64,000 nucleotides of DNA from Aldrovandia affinis. Lineage: Eukaryota > Chordata > Actinopteri > Notacanthiformes > Halosauridae. The stretch spans positions 6,454,001 to 6,518,000 of the forward strand of contig JAINUG010000011.1 in NCBI GenBank assembly GCA_029706075.1. Direction: 5' to 3'. The notes under the pieces were generated by a model. The model saw only the letters and a program-made list of their open reading frames with translations, was not told where the DNA came from and searched no databases. A program made the position numbers and the translations under genes. Positions 1 through 13,324 of this stretch are shown in pieces; position 1 is the stretch's first letter, and the number at the start of each line of letters is the position of its first letter.

Positions 1-191
1 TTGGTTTGCGTGGGACCTCTTTGACAGCCTCCTACCCCATTGTGAGGAACAGGGGTGGGTTTGGGGAGGTGTCTGTATTCTGGGTCCTGGAGCCCCGCTT
101 GGCTGGAGATGTGTCCCCAGTGCAGGGCTACATCATCTTCAAAGAGGGGGAATATACAAAAAATCTCACACTCTTCTCTGTCCCAGATGAG
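1..191 (+). CDS. adgrv1: adgrv1 exon 1 of window (5' end cut off)
   Basis: Front half of a Calx-beta module: [10 protein letters not shown] strand and a [15 protein letters not shown] strand, ending in PDE. The frame is read from base 3. No acceptor is visible, so the exon probably starts left of the window. Donor is GAG|GTACGC, phase 0. Confidence 0.9.
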
Positions 192-3100
192 GTACGCCGA
201 TTTCCAAAAACCATTAGTCATTATGATGATTGATAACCTTTATTCTGTGCAAGAAAGACCTTTTTACAATATTACAAGGGACAACCTGCGTTTAAGTTTT
301 TGGAAATGGTTTCAGTCTGTGTTTAGTCACGTGTGTTATTTTATCCTTAAAGATACCAGAAGATACAGAAGATTTCACTATCACACTTCTCAATGCTACT
401 GGAGGTGCAAGACTTGGGAATTTGTTAAATGCAAGTTTGCAGATTAGGAAGAACGATGACCCCATTTACTTTGCTGGTAAAAATATGTTCTCTTTGCTAT
501 TTTATTACCCCATGAATTAATCACATTGATTGTTTTTATAATCTTTGTATTTATACCACAGTCGGACCATGTCCCTTGTAACACAGAATGGGGTTCTCTC
601 TCTCTCTTTTAGAACCTGTGGTTGTCAGGGTGACAGAGGGAGGCGTGGCCAACTTCACAGTTCTGAGAGCTGGGCCGGCTGATTTTGTCGCCACGGTGAT
701 GTATCAGATCACTGATGGTGACACATCACCCGGCGACTTCATTCCTCTGAGTAATGACACCATGTTGGTCTTTGGCTTCGGGGAATGGATGAAGAACATC
801 TCTGTGGCCACAGAGGATGATGACATTGCCGAAACAGATGAACGATTTTACATCATTCTGTACAATGCCACAGGTCCGTTCAGTTAGTAATTAATAGTAA
901 ATAGACATAAATATGATTTGAATAGTCACAGCATATAGGTGAGTGTGTCTTCATGCATGTGAATTCATGCTCTTTAGCTGCAGTGCTCCTTGCGTGGCTG
1001 TGGGTGGTTCAGCTGTATGCTGAGAGGCACAGTTGCCATATTATTTGGAGGAGAAAAAAGGGAGAAAATGATTCTAAAAAGTAGTACATAAACTCAACTC
1101 CAGTCTAGCATATTCATACACAATATTAATAATGTGCCATGTATTAAATCAAGACCAAACAAAGCTCCAAAATTGGGTGCACTTTCCTTACTGCATGTGG
1201 GTCAGAGCTCTTCCAAGGAATTAACCAATTGTAAAATTAAAGCAAACAGCTGAATCTGTTAAACATTTTTACCGGAGCAATTGAATACATTTTCCCGGCA
1301 GTTGGTTTTACTCTTTGCGGTAAAGCTAAGAGTGTTCCAGTGGCATTAAGAGTGACCCAGTTGATTTTCATTGACTCTTTTGACCCTGGAAAGCCCTCTT
1401 TAATTCTAGCATTGTGTAAAAGGAATGGAGATGAAAGCAGATGGGTCCTCATAGGAAGTTAATTACTGGTTTCTGGCTCAGTCTACACTGCAAAGCCCTC
1501 TATGCCAGAGTTTTTCTCTTCTTTTACTTTTCACGCTGAGGAAATGCCATATTTGTAAGTAAAGGTCTCCTGCAGCTGTGTCTCAAAAGCTCTGCTACTT
1601 GGTTGTCAAGGCAATTGTGTGTTAATGGCCTGTTCATGAGAAATTCTGTATCTCATTTATTCTGTATTGTTTAGTATGATACAAATTTGGGGATATACAA
1701 TTAGAAGCGTCAAAATCCATTTCTTTATTTAATTAGAATTTTCACCATTTCTTATTTGGTGAAAGCACAAAATGATGTCCTATAGGCAAAGGAAGGGGTT
1801 TTCAGATCATCATTACAGCTGTCTTTGTTTGTTTAAAAAGAAGGAAAGTTTACAGTGACCTAAGTTTCACCAGGGCATATCTTAAGTCATTATGTTATTA
1901 ATTCCACAGTTACGGAAATGGAAATGGACATTAATTTTGGCTGACAGTGGTATTCCAACCTGCTTTAATTGTGTTTTAAAACTGATCTTTTGATGTTGCA
2001 GTTGGGATATGTAGTCATAAGCTTTTTCCACAGCAACAAATAGTTCTCTTTATGACTGCTCATGTGGTCTGTGGTGGCAGGTGACGCGGTGGTGTATGGA
2101 GCCGACACTGCCACGGTGGTGATCGAGGCCAACGATGATGCCAATGGAATCTTTTCTCTGCAGCCAGTGGCGAGGGCAGTGGAGGAAGGGAAAACGAACA
2201 ACTTTTTGTGAGAAACTTCCTCAATTTTTATTGTAGAATAGTCCTTTTTTGCATTTAAAAACGTTTTCATACTGTGCATTTAAATACGTTTTTTTCACCC
2301 TCAAAATAATTCAAATGTTTTTCAACATAGACCATGTAAGCTGAACTTCAACATATTTTATACATCCAAATATACATTCTTAAGATTACTGTCACATATT
2401 TCTGGTGGTTTTTGATTTGCTTCATTTAAAAAAAGCTCATTGACGTTCAGTTCTGAGTTCTTTGGTCTTTCCTTTCCTAGTGTCGTGAGAGACAGGGGCC
2501 CCTTCGGCAACGTCACCATTTACTGGCAGTTGTTTGCCAATGACACCGCTCTGGAACCAAGCCAGGAGTTTGTCAACACATCTGGCTCCATCATTTTGAC
2601 CACTGGAGAAGTGACCAAGCCCATTGTCCTGCAAGCCATCTCTGACAAAATCCCAGAGTTCAATGAGGTCTACACTCTCAAGCTGATTAACGTGTCAGGT
2701 AACGCTTTACTCTGAAGGTACTCATGGTGATATCTTGGAATGCACAGAGTTTGAATTTCTCTTTTTTAGGTGGAAACTAATGCAGGTGCAGAGCCTAGAA
2801 TGAATATTACCTGCCAACTGTACTAACTCCATAGCATTTTCAGAGAGATTGGTGATGGAATCTGTTCAATTGCCTGTGATATATTGGTCATTAATACTTG
2901 GATAAAATGTTTGATGGTATGATAAGCCCTTTTGGAATGCTAGGACAGGCTTTAAAGGGATAAGGGTTGTGTTGAGTCCTCTATGTTCTCATCTAATGCA
3001 GGGGGCTTTCCCGGGGATGGCGGCCGCTTGGCTGAGACAAACCTCAGCGTGTCCGTCCTCATCCCCTTCAATGACGACCCGTTCGGGGTCTTTGCCATCG

Positions 3101-6100
3101 CCACTGAGAGCCTGGATCGCGAGGTGGCGGAGGACGTCCTTTCAGAGGAAGACATGTCGGATGTCACCAGCTTCACCATCCTGCGCGAGCAAGGTACCTT
3201 TGGGGTGGTGCGGGCGGGCTGGGAGATCCTGTCGGACGCCTTCCCCCTGGGCCTGCCCCCCATGGACGACCTCATCCTGATGGCGTCCTTCCCCGGCGCC
3301 GTTGACCTTCAACCCCACATGAGGAGGCACCACTCTGGCACCGATGCCCTGTTTTTCTCTGGTTCCCCCGGGGCCTATGGCACCATCAGGCCCGATGACC
3401 TCCCTGGGGACCCCCGAGGCCTGGCTAATTTTACCTTCTCGGCCTGGCTCATGCCCAGCCCAGACACGGACGGTTTCATCATCTCCAAGGGCTACGACAA
3501 CGGGACCCTTTATTACGGCGTCAAGGTCCAAACCAACGAGTCTCATGTCACCGTGATGCTCCGCTACAGAGCTCTGGGCACCAACAGTACACAGGTGGCC
3601 CGGTCGACAGCCACCAAGTTCGTGGAGGACAACGTGTGGGTGCACGTGCTGGTCACCCTGGATGATGGGATTATTGAGTTCTTCCTTGATGGGAATCCTG
3701 TTCCGGGTGGGATAAAAAGTCTGAAAGGAGAGGCCATTACTGACGGTGAGTCTGAATAATTCACTTCACTTCAAAAATTAGTTGTTGCAAGTGGCAGATT
3801 CAGGGGGGAGAGCTAGTGATGCAGGAGTGAGGTTTCATGAACTCCAAAATGGGTGGAGCTACAGTGAGCTGTCAATCACTCCACAGGAAAACAAAATGAT
3901 TAGTCATTTTGGTTCAGATCTGTAATTGACAGAATATGGCAGCTCTGGTCTGTTTTTGGTTGGATGAAATCTCACTCTCGTATCATCATGATAGCTACTT
4001 ATGTAGAACTGACCTGATTATTTAATAAATCTCATGCTGGAACTGTGGAGTGCATTTCGAGGGTTTAGTGCGTAAGGGGCGTAAGTGCCATTTTCATAAT
4101 TTTAAAGGAGACCAAAAACAAAATTTGCATGATTGTATTTATTTCATTTACAACACCATATACAATCCACTCATGTTTTTAAAAAAGATTACCTTTTATT
4201 ATTTCAATGTTTAAAAAAAAAAAAAAAAAAGACATTATAACATTAAGTTTTTATGTAAAAAAGCACTTACGCCTTTTTTGCGCTGACATTTCACGCTCTT
4301 TTCTTCATTAAAAAGGGCCTAAGTGCTATAAAGGAGAACAGTGTAACTTGAACACAGGCATGTTTTCTTTGCTTGTAAACACCCCAAAATAATTTTTGCA
4401 ACTAAATTCAAGAACTTTATCATTTTTGTTTATTCTCAGTTAATCAGCATACTATTTAATTTAAAAAATCTTTCAATAGTCCTGGTATGCAGTGTGCACA
4501 GTTTGACACGTGGAGTGAAGCAATTTCATTCTAACCATCAGAAATATTTATATAACAAAAAGAACATTAAAATGTATATTAATTTCATATTTTCAGCATT
4601 ACAGGCATTCAAAGGTAATGTTTTGAAGTTAGAGTCGAGTATACAGTACTTTAAGTACAGTATCATGAAACGACAATCTGCAACTTTGTTATCCAGTTTA
4701 TTACAATTGCAAAATGCTTTTTTTCCTTTGAGTTCATCTGACTTTGCTCAACTACTTGTTGTAACTGTCTTAAGTGAACTGTGTGAGCTTATTAGGCCTA
4801 ATTTTCAATGTTAAAAGAGTGGTAGACCTGCTCATAAGCTTGTGGTATGCTTCCTTTTAGAACATAAGAACGTAAGAATACATAATGACAAGAATGGGCC
4901 GTTCAGCCCATCTAGGCTCATCATGTCCTAATCTAAAGAGTATCTAGTACTGCTTGGACTTGAATAGCCCAAGTGTTTCTGCCTCTACTAAGCTGTTCCA
5001 GGCATTGACAACTCTCTGTATAAAGAAAAACGTAATATCTAAAACTAAATATCCATGCCAAAATTGCCTTTAACTAATATACACCTGTGGCCTCTTGTTC
5101 TGCTAACTGAACTTATCTTTAAAAATCTTTAGTAGTTCACTTTGTTAATCCCTTTTAAGAATAGAAAAACTCAAACTCAAATCCCCCATAAGTCTCCGTT
5201 TGCTAAACTTAAATAGATTGAGCGCCTTAAGTCTATCCTCATAACTTTTACCTTTCGTAACAATTGAGTTTTTCTAAAAGCAACTTTTTCAAGAGCTTCT
5301 ATATCTTTCTTGTAGTGTGGTGGCTGGAACTACACACAGTACTCTAAGTGAGGTCTGACAAAGGCATTATATAACATTAATATAACATCCTTTGATTTAT
5401 ACTCAATAGTTTTTGTACCCCAGCATCCTGTTGGCCTTTTCACTGCTGTAGCACACTGCTTAGATGCAGATAGACTTTGATCAATTACATTTCCTAAGCC
5501 TTTTTGAAATTTAACATCTACTCATTTTTCTCCTCCCATAAAATGCTCCTGTCTTATGTTTTATTTCCCACATGTATAACTTTACATTTAGCAATATTGA
5601 ATGTCATCTGCTACTTTTCTGCCCATTCTTGGATTTTGTTTAAATCATCTTGGATTACTTTAGTCGATTCCAAACTGTTTGCCAAACCACCAAGTTTACT
5701 ATCATCTGCAAATGTAACAATTTTGCTACTAATGTCCCTATCAAGACCATTTACGTAAATAAGGAAGAGCAGAGGTCCCAACACCCATCAATGTGGGACT
5801 TCACTGCCAACAGCACCTAGGTCAGATACGACCCTTCCTACTGTTTTCCAATGAATTCATTTTAACAATGAGCCTCTCGTGTGGTACCTTGTCAAATGTA
5901 TTTTGAACATCCAAATATATTATATCATAAGCCTGGTTCAGCTCAACACACTTTGTAGCCTTTTCAGGAGGTTTGTTAGGCATGAAAAATCACCTTGAGA
6001 AAACCATGTTGGCTCTCCCTTAAAATACTGTTATTTTTCAAGATGATTCCAACTTGTCCCTAATAATACATTCCAGTATTTTACATGAGATGCAAGTTAA

Positions 6101-9100
6101 ACTAACAGGCCTATAGTCCCCTGGGTCAGTACGGTCCCCCTTCTTATATATTGAAATTATACTACCCTGCTTCCAGTCATCTGATAAGGCCTGCTGCCTT
6201 ATTTGTCTTAAGTTTTTCTAGTTTTTCTAGTACTTCTATGTCCCTTATCTCAAAGTCTTCCAAAACATTATGTAAATTGTCTATATACATTTAGGCATAT
6301 TTATAATCTCTTCTCTAGTAAAGCTCTCAACAAAGAAACTGTTGGATGTTAGCAATATCCTTATTATTGTAAACCAAGTTCCTTCCTTATTCTTAATGCA
6401 CTTAACCTCATCATTTTTGTTGTGTTGTGTTTGTTCTCTTCTTGTCAGCCATTTTGTCCTAACCTGTCAAGTGGGCAGGTCCATAATGCATCAGTGGGAA
6501 AATGGTTAGTTTAGTGTGAAAAGGGGCATAAATGCGCACTTACGCCCTTTTCGCACCGAACTGTGTACACTTACGCCCTTTTCGCACCAAACTTAACCCA
6601 AGGTTCGAAATGTGTCTTTATGGTTTAGAGCTTTATTTCAATACAGTAAAGCATGATGCATGTGTCCTTTTACCAAGCTTGAAAACAAGGTGATTGTGGA
6701 ATGAAACCACATTAAGCAAATTGAAAAATCATGAATGATAAATGTATCATGTTACTCTCCCATAATTTACAGGGTGTGAAGCTATGTATTGGCCTCCAAA
6801 TTCCATCTCTTTAACATAGATATTTAAATCTATTTATATAGAGGTGAAGTGGGTTTTTGCTTGTGTTGAATATATTTTATGACATTGTTCTCCAGAACTC
6901 CGGTGCTAACTAATCAATAGCCAATTTTTGTCTCATACCATTTCCTGCATGCAAATCTACCCCCAAATGCCTCACTTTACATATTAGCAGTGGATTTCAT
7001 GGCCAAAATGTGATGAGATCCATCCTATTTCTGCAACATGACAATAAGTACAGTATTATGCTAAACAGTTGCATTTCCCCATGAGTGGCCATCCATTTTG
7101 TTTCACCTCAGCAAAGAGAGAGAGAGAGGGACCATGCCAGTCTGATTCTCTAATATATGTTTAACATCTCAGCCAGCACATCGTATTAAATGTCAGACAC
7201 AGTGCATCTATAAATGTGTAGTCGGTTGTTGTAGGACACTGTGACTCTCTCTTTTGTGGTCCACTACCTCCTGCCAACCCCTGTATGCAACCTATGCTAA
7301 ACCCCAAGTCCCAATATTAGGCCAAAGAGTGTGGAAATGCTTGAGTGAGTGTTTAGCTCCATTTGGGCATCATTAGTACCTCATGAAAGGAAGCCCACAC
7401 ATTTTATTTTGAAGTAAACAAGAACAATGTGTTGATTGTGGGATAAAGTGCCACCAGATTGGAAATGATGAGTGGTTACTCAACCACAGATAATCAAATG
7501 GATAATACAGTACATATAAACTTGAGCCATTTTCCTGTAACGTTAACTATTGCTCAGTGTACTTTGTTGGAAGTCACTGTTGCATTCTGGTTTTTAATCT
7601 TGGTGTTCTGTAGACCAGCGGTCCCCAACCACCGGGCCGCGGCCCAGTACCGGTCCGTGAGGCATTTGGTACCGGGCCGCACAGAAATAATAAAAACGTT
7701 TTAATTTGAATTTTATTGACTATCGCAGTCTGCAGGGTGTTTTATTTTGAAAAATGACCACTTCCGTCTGTGCCTCTTTTCCGCACTTGTCTCAGTTTTT
7801 CTCACCCCCCCCTTCTTCATGAAACCGGTCCGTGGTGGAAAAAAGGTTGGGGACCGCTGCTGTAGACTACTCAACTAATGATGACTGACCTAAACATCCA
7901 GGAGTTTTTGACAAGAAAACATGTGTTACAGCATAACACTGCTATTACTATTACCTATAATAATAATAGTAATAATAATAATGAATAATTATAACTTAAT
8001 TTGTAGCTTCATAATTATAACTTCATTTAAAACAGTTCAGAATATTAAATAATTACAATAGAGCACTATCGTAGTAAAACAAGCGGAGCATTATCATTGG
8101 AGATCAGGAGATCACGCATACCGCGGCATGTCTCAATGCCGTTGATTGAGGTCTGATCGACTCACTGTATTCCCCATAGGCCCTGCGCCGGTTTGGATCG
8201 GTTCAGACCCGGCCGGGGAGGAGCGGTACACGGGGCTACTGCAGGATGTGCGGCTGTACTCCAGCAGGCTGAGTCGAGTCCAGATCCGCGAGCTCCACGG
8301 CCAGCCCGCCAAAATGGACCTGCGCAATGTGTCGGGGTACCTGGAGTACCGGCAGGACGAGCGCCGCAAGTCGTTCGTGGTAGAGGTGCGGGACGATCAA
8401 AAGGAGGAGGGCGAGGAGGTGTTCTACCTGCAGCTGGTGTCAGCCCATGGGGGAGCGCGGCTACCTGACCCCCGCCCCACCGCCACGCTGACGGTGCTGA
8501 AGAGCGACAACGCCAACGGGCTCTTCGGCTTCACCGCCTGCATCCCCGACGTGAGACTTTTACATTGCATTACAGTGCATTACAATGTATTACATTATAT
8601 TACATTGCATTACTTGACATTACCCGACATTCAATCAATCAATCAATCAAATTTTATTTGTATGCACATTTCATACAATAAGTGCAACTCAAAGTGCTTT
8701 ACACAAAATGATTAAAAAAGGGAGAGAAGAAGAGAAAATACAGATTCTTATAAGAGCAATATAAAATGTTTAAAATAAATACAAATAATACAATTAATTA
8801 GTTAATTAATTAACTAAAAACAGTGTTAAAAAAATAAGCAGATTAAGTAAAAGCAATGCTAAAGAGGTGTGTTTTAAGTTTCCTTTTTAGCTTTTCTAAG
8901 ATCCTGAGGGAGGTTGTTCCAGAGCTTTGGCCCATAGTGGCTGACTTTGAATTACAATACATTCATTTAGCAGATGCTCTTATCCAGAGCAACTTACAAA
9001 AATAAATGTACAAGCAGTCAAAGAGGTGAGATAAGAGCAACAGTACAACGCAAAACGGATACGTAACTCTTAGACTTCCATTTGCTTTGCTCATCTTTAA

Positions 9101-12100
9101 AAATATTCACACACATATATTTGTCTATTTACTTTTACATTACATTACATTAATTTAGCAGATGGGCCTATCCAGAGGGCATAAGTGCATTTGTAAGCAG
9201 TAGTAGATATTTCAAAAAATATTCCTGTGGAGGGATCTGCTGTAGAATAATTCATGATAATAAATATTAAAGTAACTTAATTGTAAGCATTTTCCCATAG
9301 TTGTATTCAATGTGGGGCCTAGCTTAAGGGTCACCTGGGGCTGTTCTATGAAAAGGTATTTCACATTAATCTCATTTCACGTTACTCTCATCAACTGCTA
9401 ACTGGAGCTTTTCAGGTAAATTTGAATTTGTTGTTGTCGTTTTTCCTCATTTATTATTTTATTTTTTGGAAAATAATGTTTCAAAAATTAACCCTGGGAA
9501 ATAATATCTACACACGGGGACGGTTAAGTAATTTAAGTTATGCGAGCAACCAATCAATGGCCCATACAAGGCAGATAAAAGCTGGCTTATTCCAGCCAAA
9601 TACTTTCCATGGCTTTTATTTTCTAATTTCCCTTGTTGTCTTTTAAAGTGAAGCCAATACTGCAATTAGATCAATGACAAGTTAACTAATGTTCTAACTG
9701 CAGTCCTACAACTCAATTAACAAGAAAGCTGAAATGAATATTCAACAGTTCTGTTATCTGTTTTAATCCACTGTTCTATGTCAGGGTGTTTTTTTTTGTT
9801 CCCAATTTGAATACGAGAAAGGCAATCCCCTAATTACTGCGTCCATGTCCCCATGAATGTTTGATGGGTCTTCACGCCCGGGCGGAGAGAGCATGCTCTG
9901 TCGATGGAGATCGAGGGTGCAGGGCATCTCTGGTGGCCAGGTCAATTAACGCGACAGGTGGTGGGCTAGCGGGCAAGCATTCCATCAGAAAGACAGCCTC
10001 TGGCTGATGACAGAGGGGTGCAGTGGTGCGTGATATCCCCCGACTGTCTCCAAATCAGATCGTGACTGTGCAGAAGCCCGTTATAAGCACCAGCAGGTTT
10101 TGGTGTTTTGGAGTGCAGTGTTCTACAGTAGCCCAGTTTGGGTAATATTGCCTGAATATGGGACACAGTGAAGTAGCACACATGCGGTGGGGGAGGGGGT
10201 GTGCTGACGATATATGATATTGTTGAATATTAATTTCATTTGTGACGCACGGTAACCATATAGTAACCTGCATTTTGTGTGAAATATGGGTTTGATATAC
10301 TTTCCGTATATCAAAGTATATCAATATGGAACGGTTTTCTTTCATGGCAGGGTTGAAAACCTGTTTGCCACGTTGAAGCAAAGGAAAGCAAGCCGAAAAT
10401 TCGAGTTTGCTTTTTGTGAAACTTCACACACAAGAATACACACATATTTGTGCAACTGCCTGGGGTTGCATGACAAGGCTTCACCGCTCTCCGTTCCCCC
10501 TTATCTCCAGACATCCGAGGAGGGCTCCACCATCTCGTGCGTACTGGAGCGTACGCGTGGAGCCCTGGACCACGTCTATGTAAACTACACCATCACTCAG
10601 ATCTATTCTCCGGGGTCCGCCCCTCCCGCCACGCCTCCGGACTTCGCCAACGCCACCGGCGTCGTTGTCTTCCAGCCAGGCCAACGCTCTGAGGTAAGAG
10701 GGAAGACCCGGCGCTCATCAATCATGGATGAGCCCCAAAACACTGCCCTCTTGGTGGCACTCGGGCCAGGGAACCCGTGTGAGCGTGCTCAGCTCTGTCC
10801 ATGCGCTGTGCCGCGGTGCACAGGATCATGCTTTTAAAAATATATATTTATTCATTTATTTATATAGCACCTTCCCAGCATTGAAGGGATTTAATTAAAA
10901 GGCAAAAAAAAAAAAAAGGGGATAAAGGGGTAGAGCATAAAACAAACCAGAATATAAAAATAATAAAAACTCATTAAAATACAAAACAAAGGTTAAAAGG
11001 TTGTAAAAGCAAGTCTGTAAAAGTATGTTATGTTTAAAAGGATTTTAAAAGAGGACACTGAAACAGTGTCTAATATCTACTGGAAGGCTCTGACCAGAAA
11101 GTCTTAAGATGACAAGATGGGAATCGAGTCAGCAAAGCGCAATTTCTCTAGAGAATGTCACCTTTTGTACTGGCATTACTGCACTACTCCTGTTGCTCTC
11201 TTTTGTGCTTTTCAAATTACTTTTGAAAAAAAAAAGATTTGAATTATTTTATTCTGTTTTTGTTTTAGTCTTGTCATTTGGAATATTCTTTTTGTTTATT
11301 TATATGTTAATTTTTTTGGTTTAATCATTCCATGCTATCATGAAATGCTTAATCTTTATTATGCCTGCATAGGTTTTTTCATTTTCATATGTCATGAATT
11401 AATGTATGCGCACAATATACAGCTATGTACCTGATATCTAGCCCCACCTGGTGGGTAGTTGTGATTGACTCTTAATATTGCACCTGGCTTACTCATATCT
11501 AACCCAAAGTATACAGAAAGTTGGTTCCCACCTGTGATAATGTACAGTGACATTTCTGTATTTTTGTCACATCCTGATCTGTTCCTCAGTCCTTGAACTT
11601 GCTGGCCCTTGATGATGACATCCCAGAGCTTGCGGAGACTTTTGAAATCACTCTGGTGTCAGCCGAGTCCGGTGACGGGAAGCCAGGCTCCACCCCCACC
11701 AGCGGAGCCAGCATTGACCCGAACAACTCGACCACCACCGTCACTATCAAAGCCAGTGACCACCCTTATGGTAAAAAATATAGGTGTAGAGGTACCCAGT
11801 AAAATATCACTGTCTCACATTCTGCACAGCAGAGGGGACATGGAATGTGATAATCTGTTGTTCTGTTCTGTAGTGTTGTTCTGTCTGTACTGTAATGTAG
11901 TCATCACTCAAAAAATGTTTTTACACAATCTTGCAAATAGCTTGTTGTCTTACTCTTGGGTAGATACTATATTTGGCTATTATTTCGTAAATATATAATT
12001 ATACAGTAACTATTTACCGATCACTGATCTCAGCCTCTATGACGTTGTGTCTCTATTGGGATCACTGATCTCAGCCTCTATGATGTGTCTATTGAGATCA

Positions 12101-13279
12101 CTTGATATCTAGTGACAATGCTATGATTGTTTATAGATTTTCAACTGAGCTCATTTCTGTTGAAATGTCCAGCAGATCAGCTCAGAAGAGCAGGTGTAGG
12201 CTGTGCAGAGTGTGTACAGTGTGATATTGCACAGAGCGGGAGACCTCTATACACAGAGGGCCAGGCCAATGGCGTGAGTGCAGATTTTGTTCTCGCCCCA
12301 GGTCTGCTGCAGTTTTCAGCCACGCCCCTTCCTGAGGGCATAATTCGCCCAGCCACGGAGGAGGCCCATGTCACCGTTAGAGAGGAGGATGGAGAGATTC
12401 GCCTGCTGGTGACGCGAGCACAAGGCCTTCTGGGGACAGTTATAGTGGGCTACAGGACAGTGCCCCTGACAGCTGTCAGTCCTGAGGACTATGAGGACTA
12501 TGAGGTCATTTTACACTTTTTTTTAAGTGACATGATTATAGAATAATAATGACTCGCCACTAAACTGCTGCCATGAGCTTTTTTTGCTTTTAACGTGGTT
12601 TAAACAAAATTTTAACGATGAGATGTTTCTGGAACTGGTCAGATTGTCCAGGCAACAGGTCTTTGATTATTAAGTAATTCCCGGTGACCACTGTGAGTCA
12701 GGGCCATGGTTTTACCCAAACTCTGACATTTTGCAAGCCAAAAATGCTAACACAAAATGTGTTTTACTGCAGGGTTTTGACCTTTTACTTAGTGGATGAG
12801 TTCACGGTTTAATTTCACAAAATTGTAACCCTATATGAACAGGACGCAGAAGGTGTGCTAGACTTCCTGCCTGGGGAGCGACACAAATACATCAGTGTCA
12901 ACATCATAGACGACCCCGTACCTGAGCTGGACAAGTTGTTCAGGTTGGAGCTCTACAATCCCGATGGAGGAGGTGAGAGGGCTACTCCTACTCTCATTTT
13001 CACGAACTTTTCTCAAACACTAAGGAAAAAAAAAGCTTCATAAATGAACCACATTGTGATCATTTGATATTGGTGTGCTGTTGAGCTCTTTTACAAGATA
13101 AAACTGAAAGTAATCAAATTTACACTAACGTATGACAAACAATAGAAACAAATTGAGAGCTCAGTAGTAAGCACCCTTTCCTTTGTTGGACCATGTGAAG
13201 AATGGACCTTTTCCATTGGGTTATATTACCCTATGTCCTTACTGTTACTTTATTTTCAATCCTCCAGTATTTCTGTGTG

Positions 13280-13324
<45 letters not shown>

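Noticed and set aside
3142..3645. 167-codon minus-strand frame
   Set aside because: Antisense of the LamG exon; composition follows the coding strand, with no recognisable protein.
4494..4814. 106-codon frame in intron 6
   Set aside because: AT-rich random frame in the DNA element; no motif, and no second copy or splice context.
10286..10837. 183-codon plus-strand frame starting before exon 8
   Set aside because: Open sequence runs through intron, exon 8 and the next intron by chance; acceptor TTATCTCCAG and donor GAG|GTAAGA define the exon.
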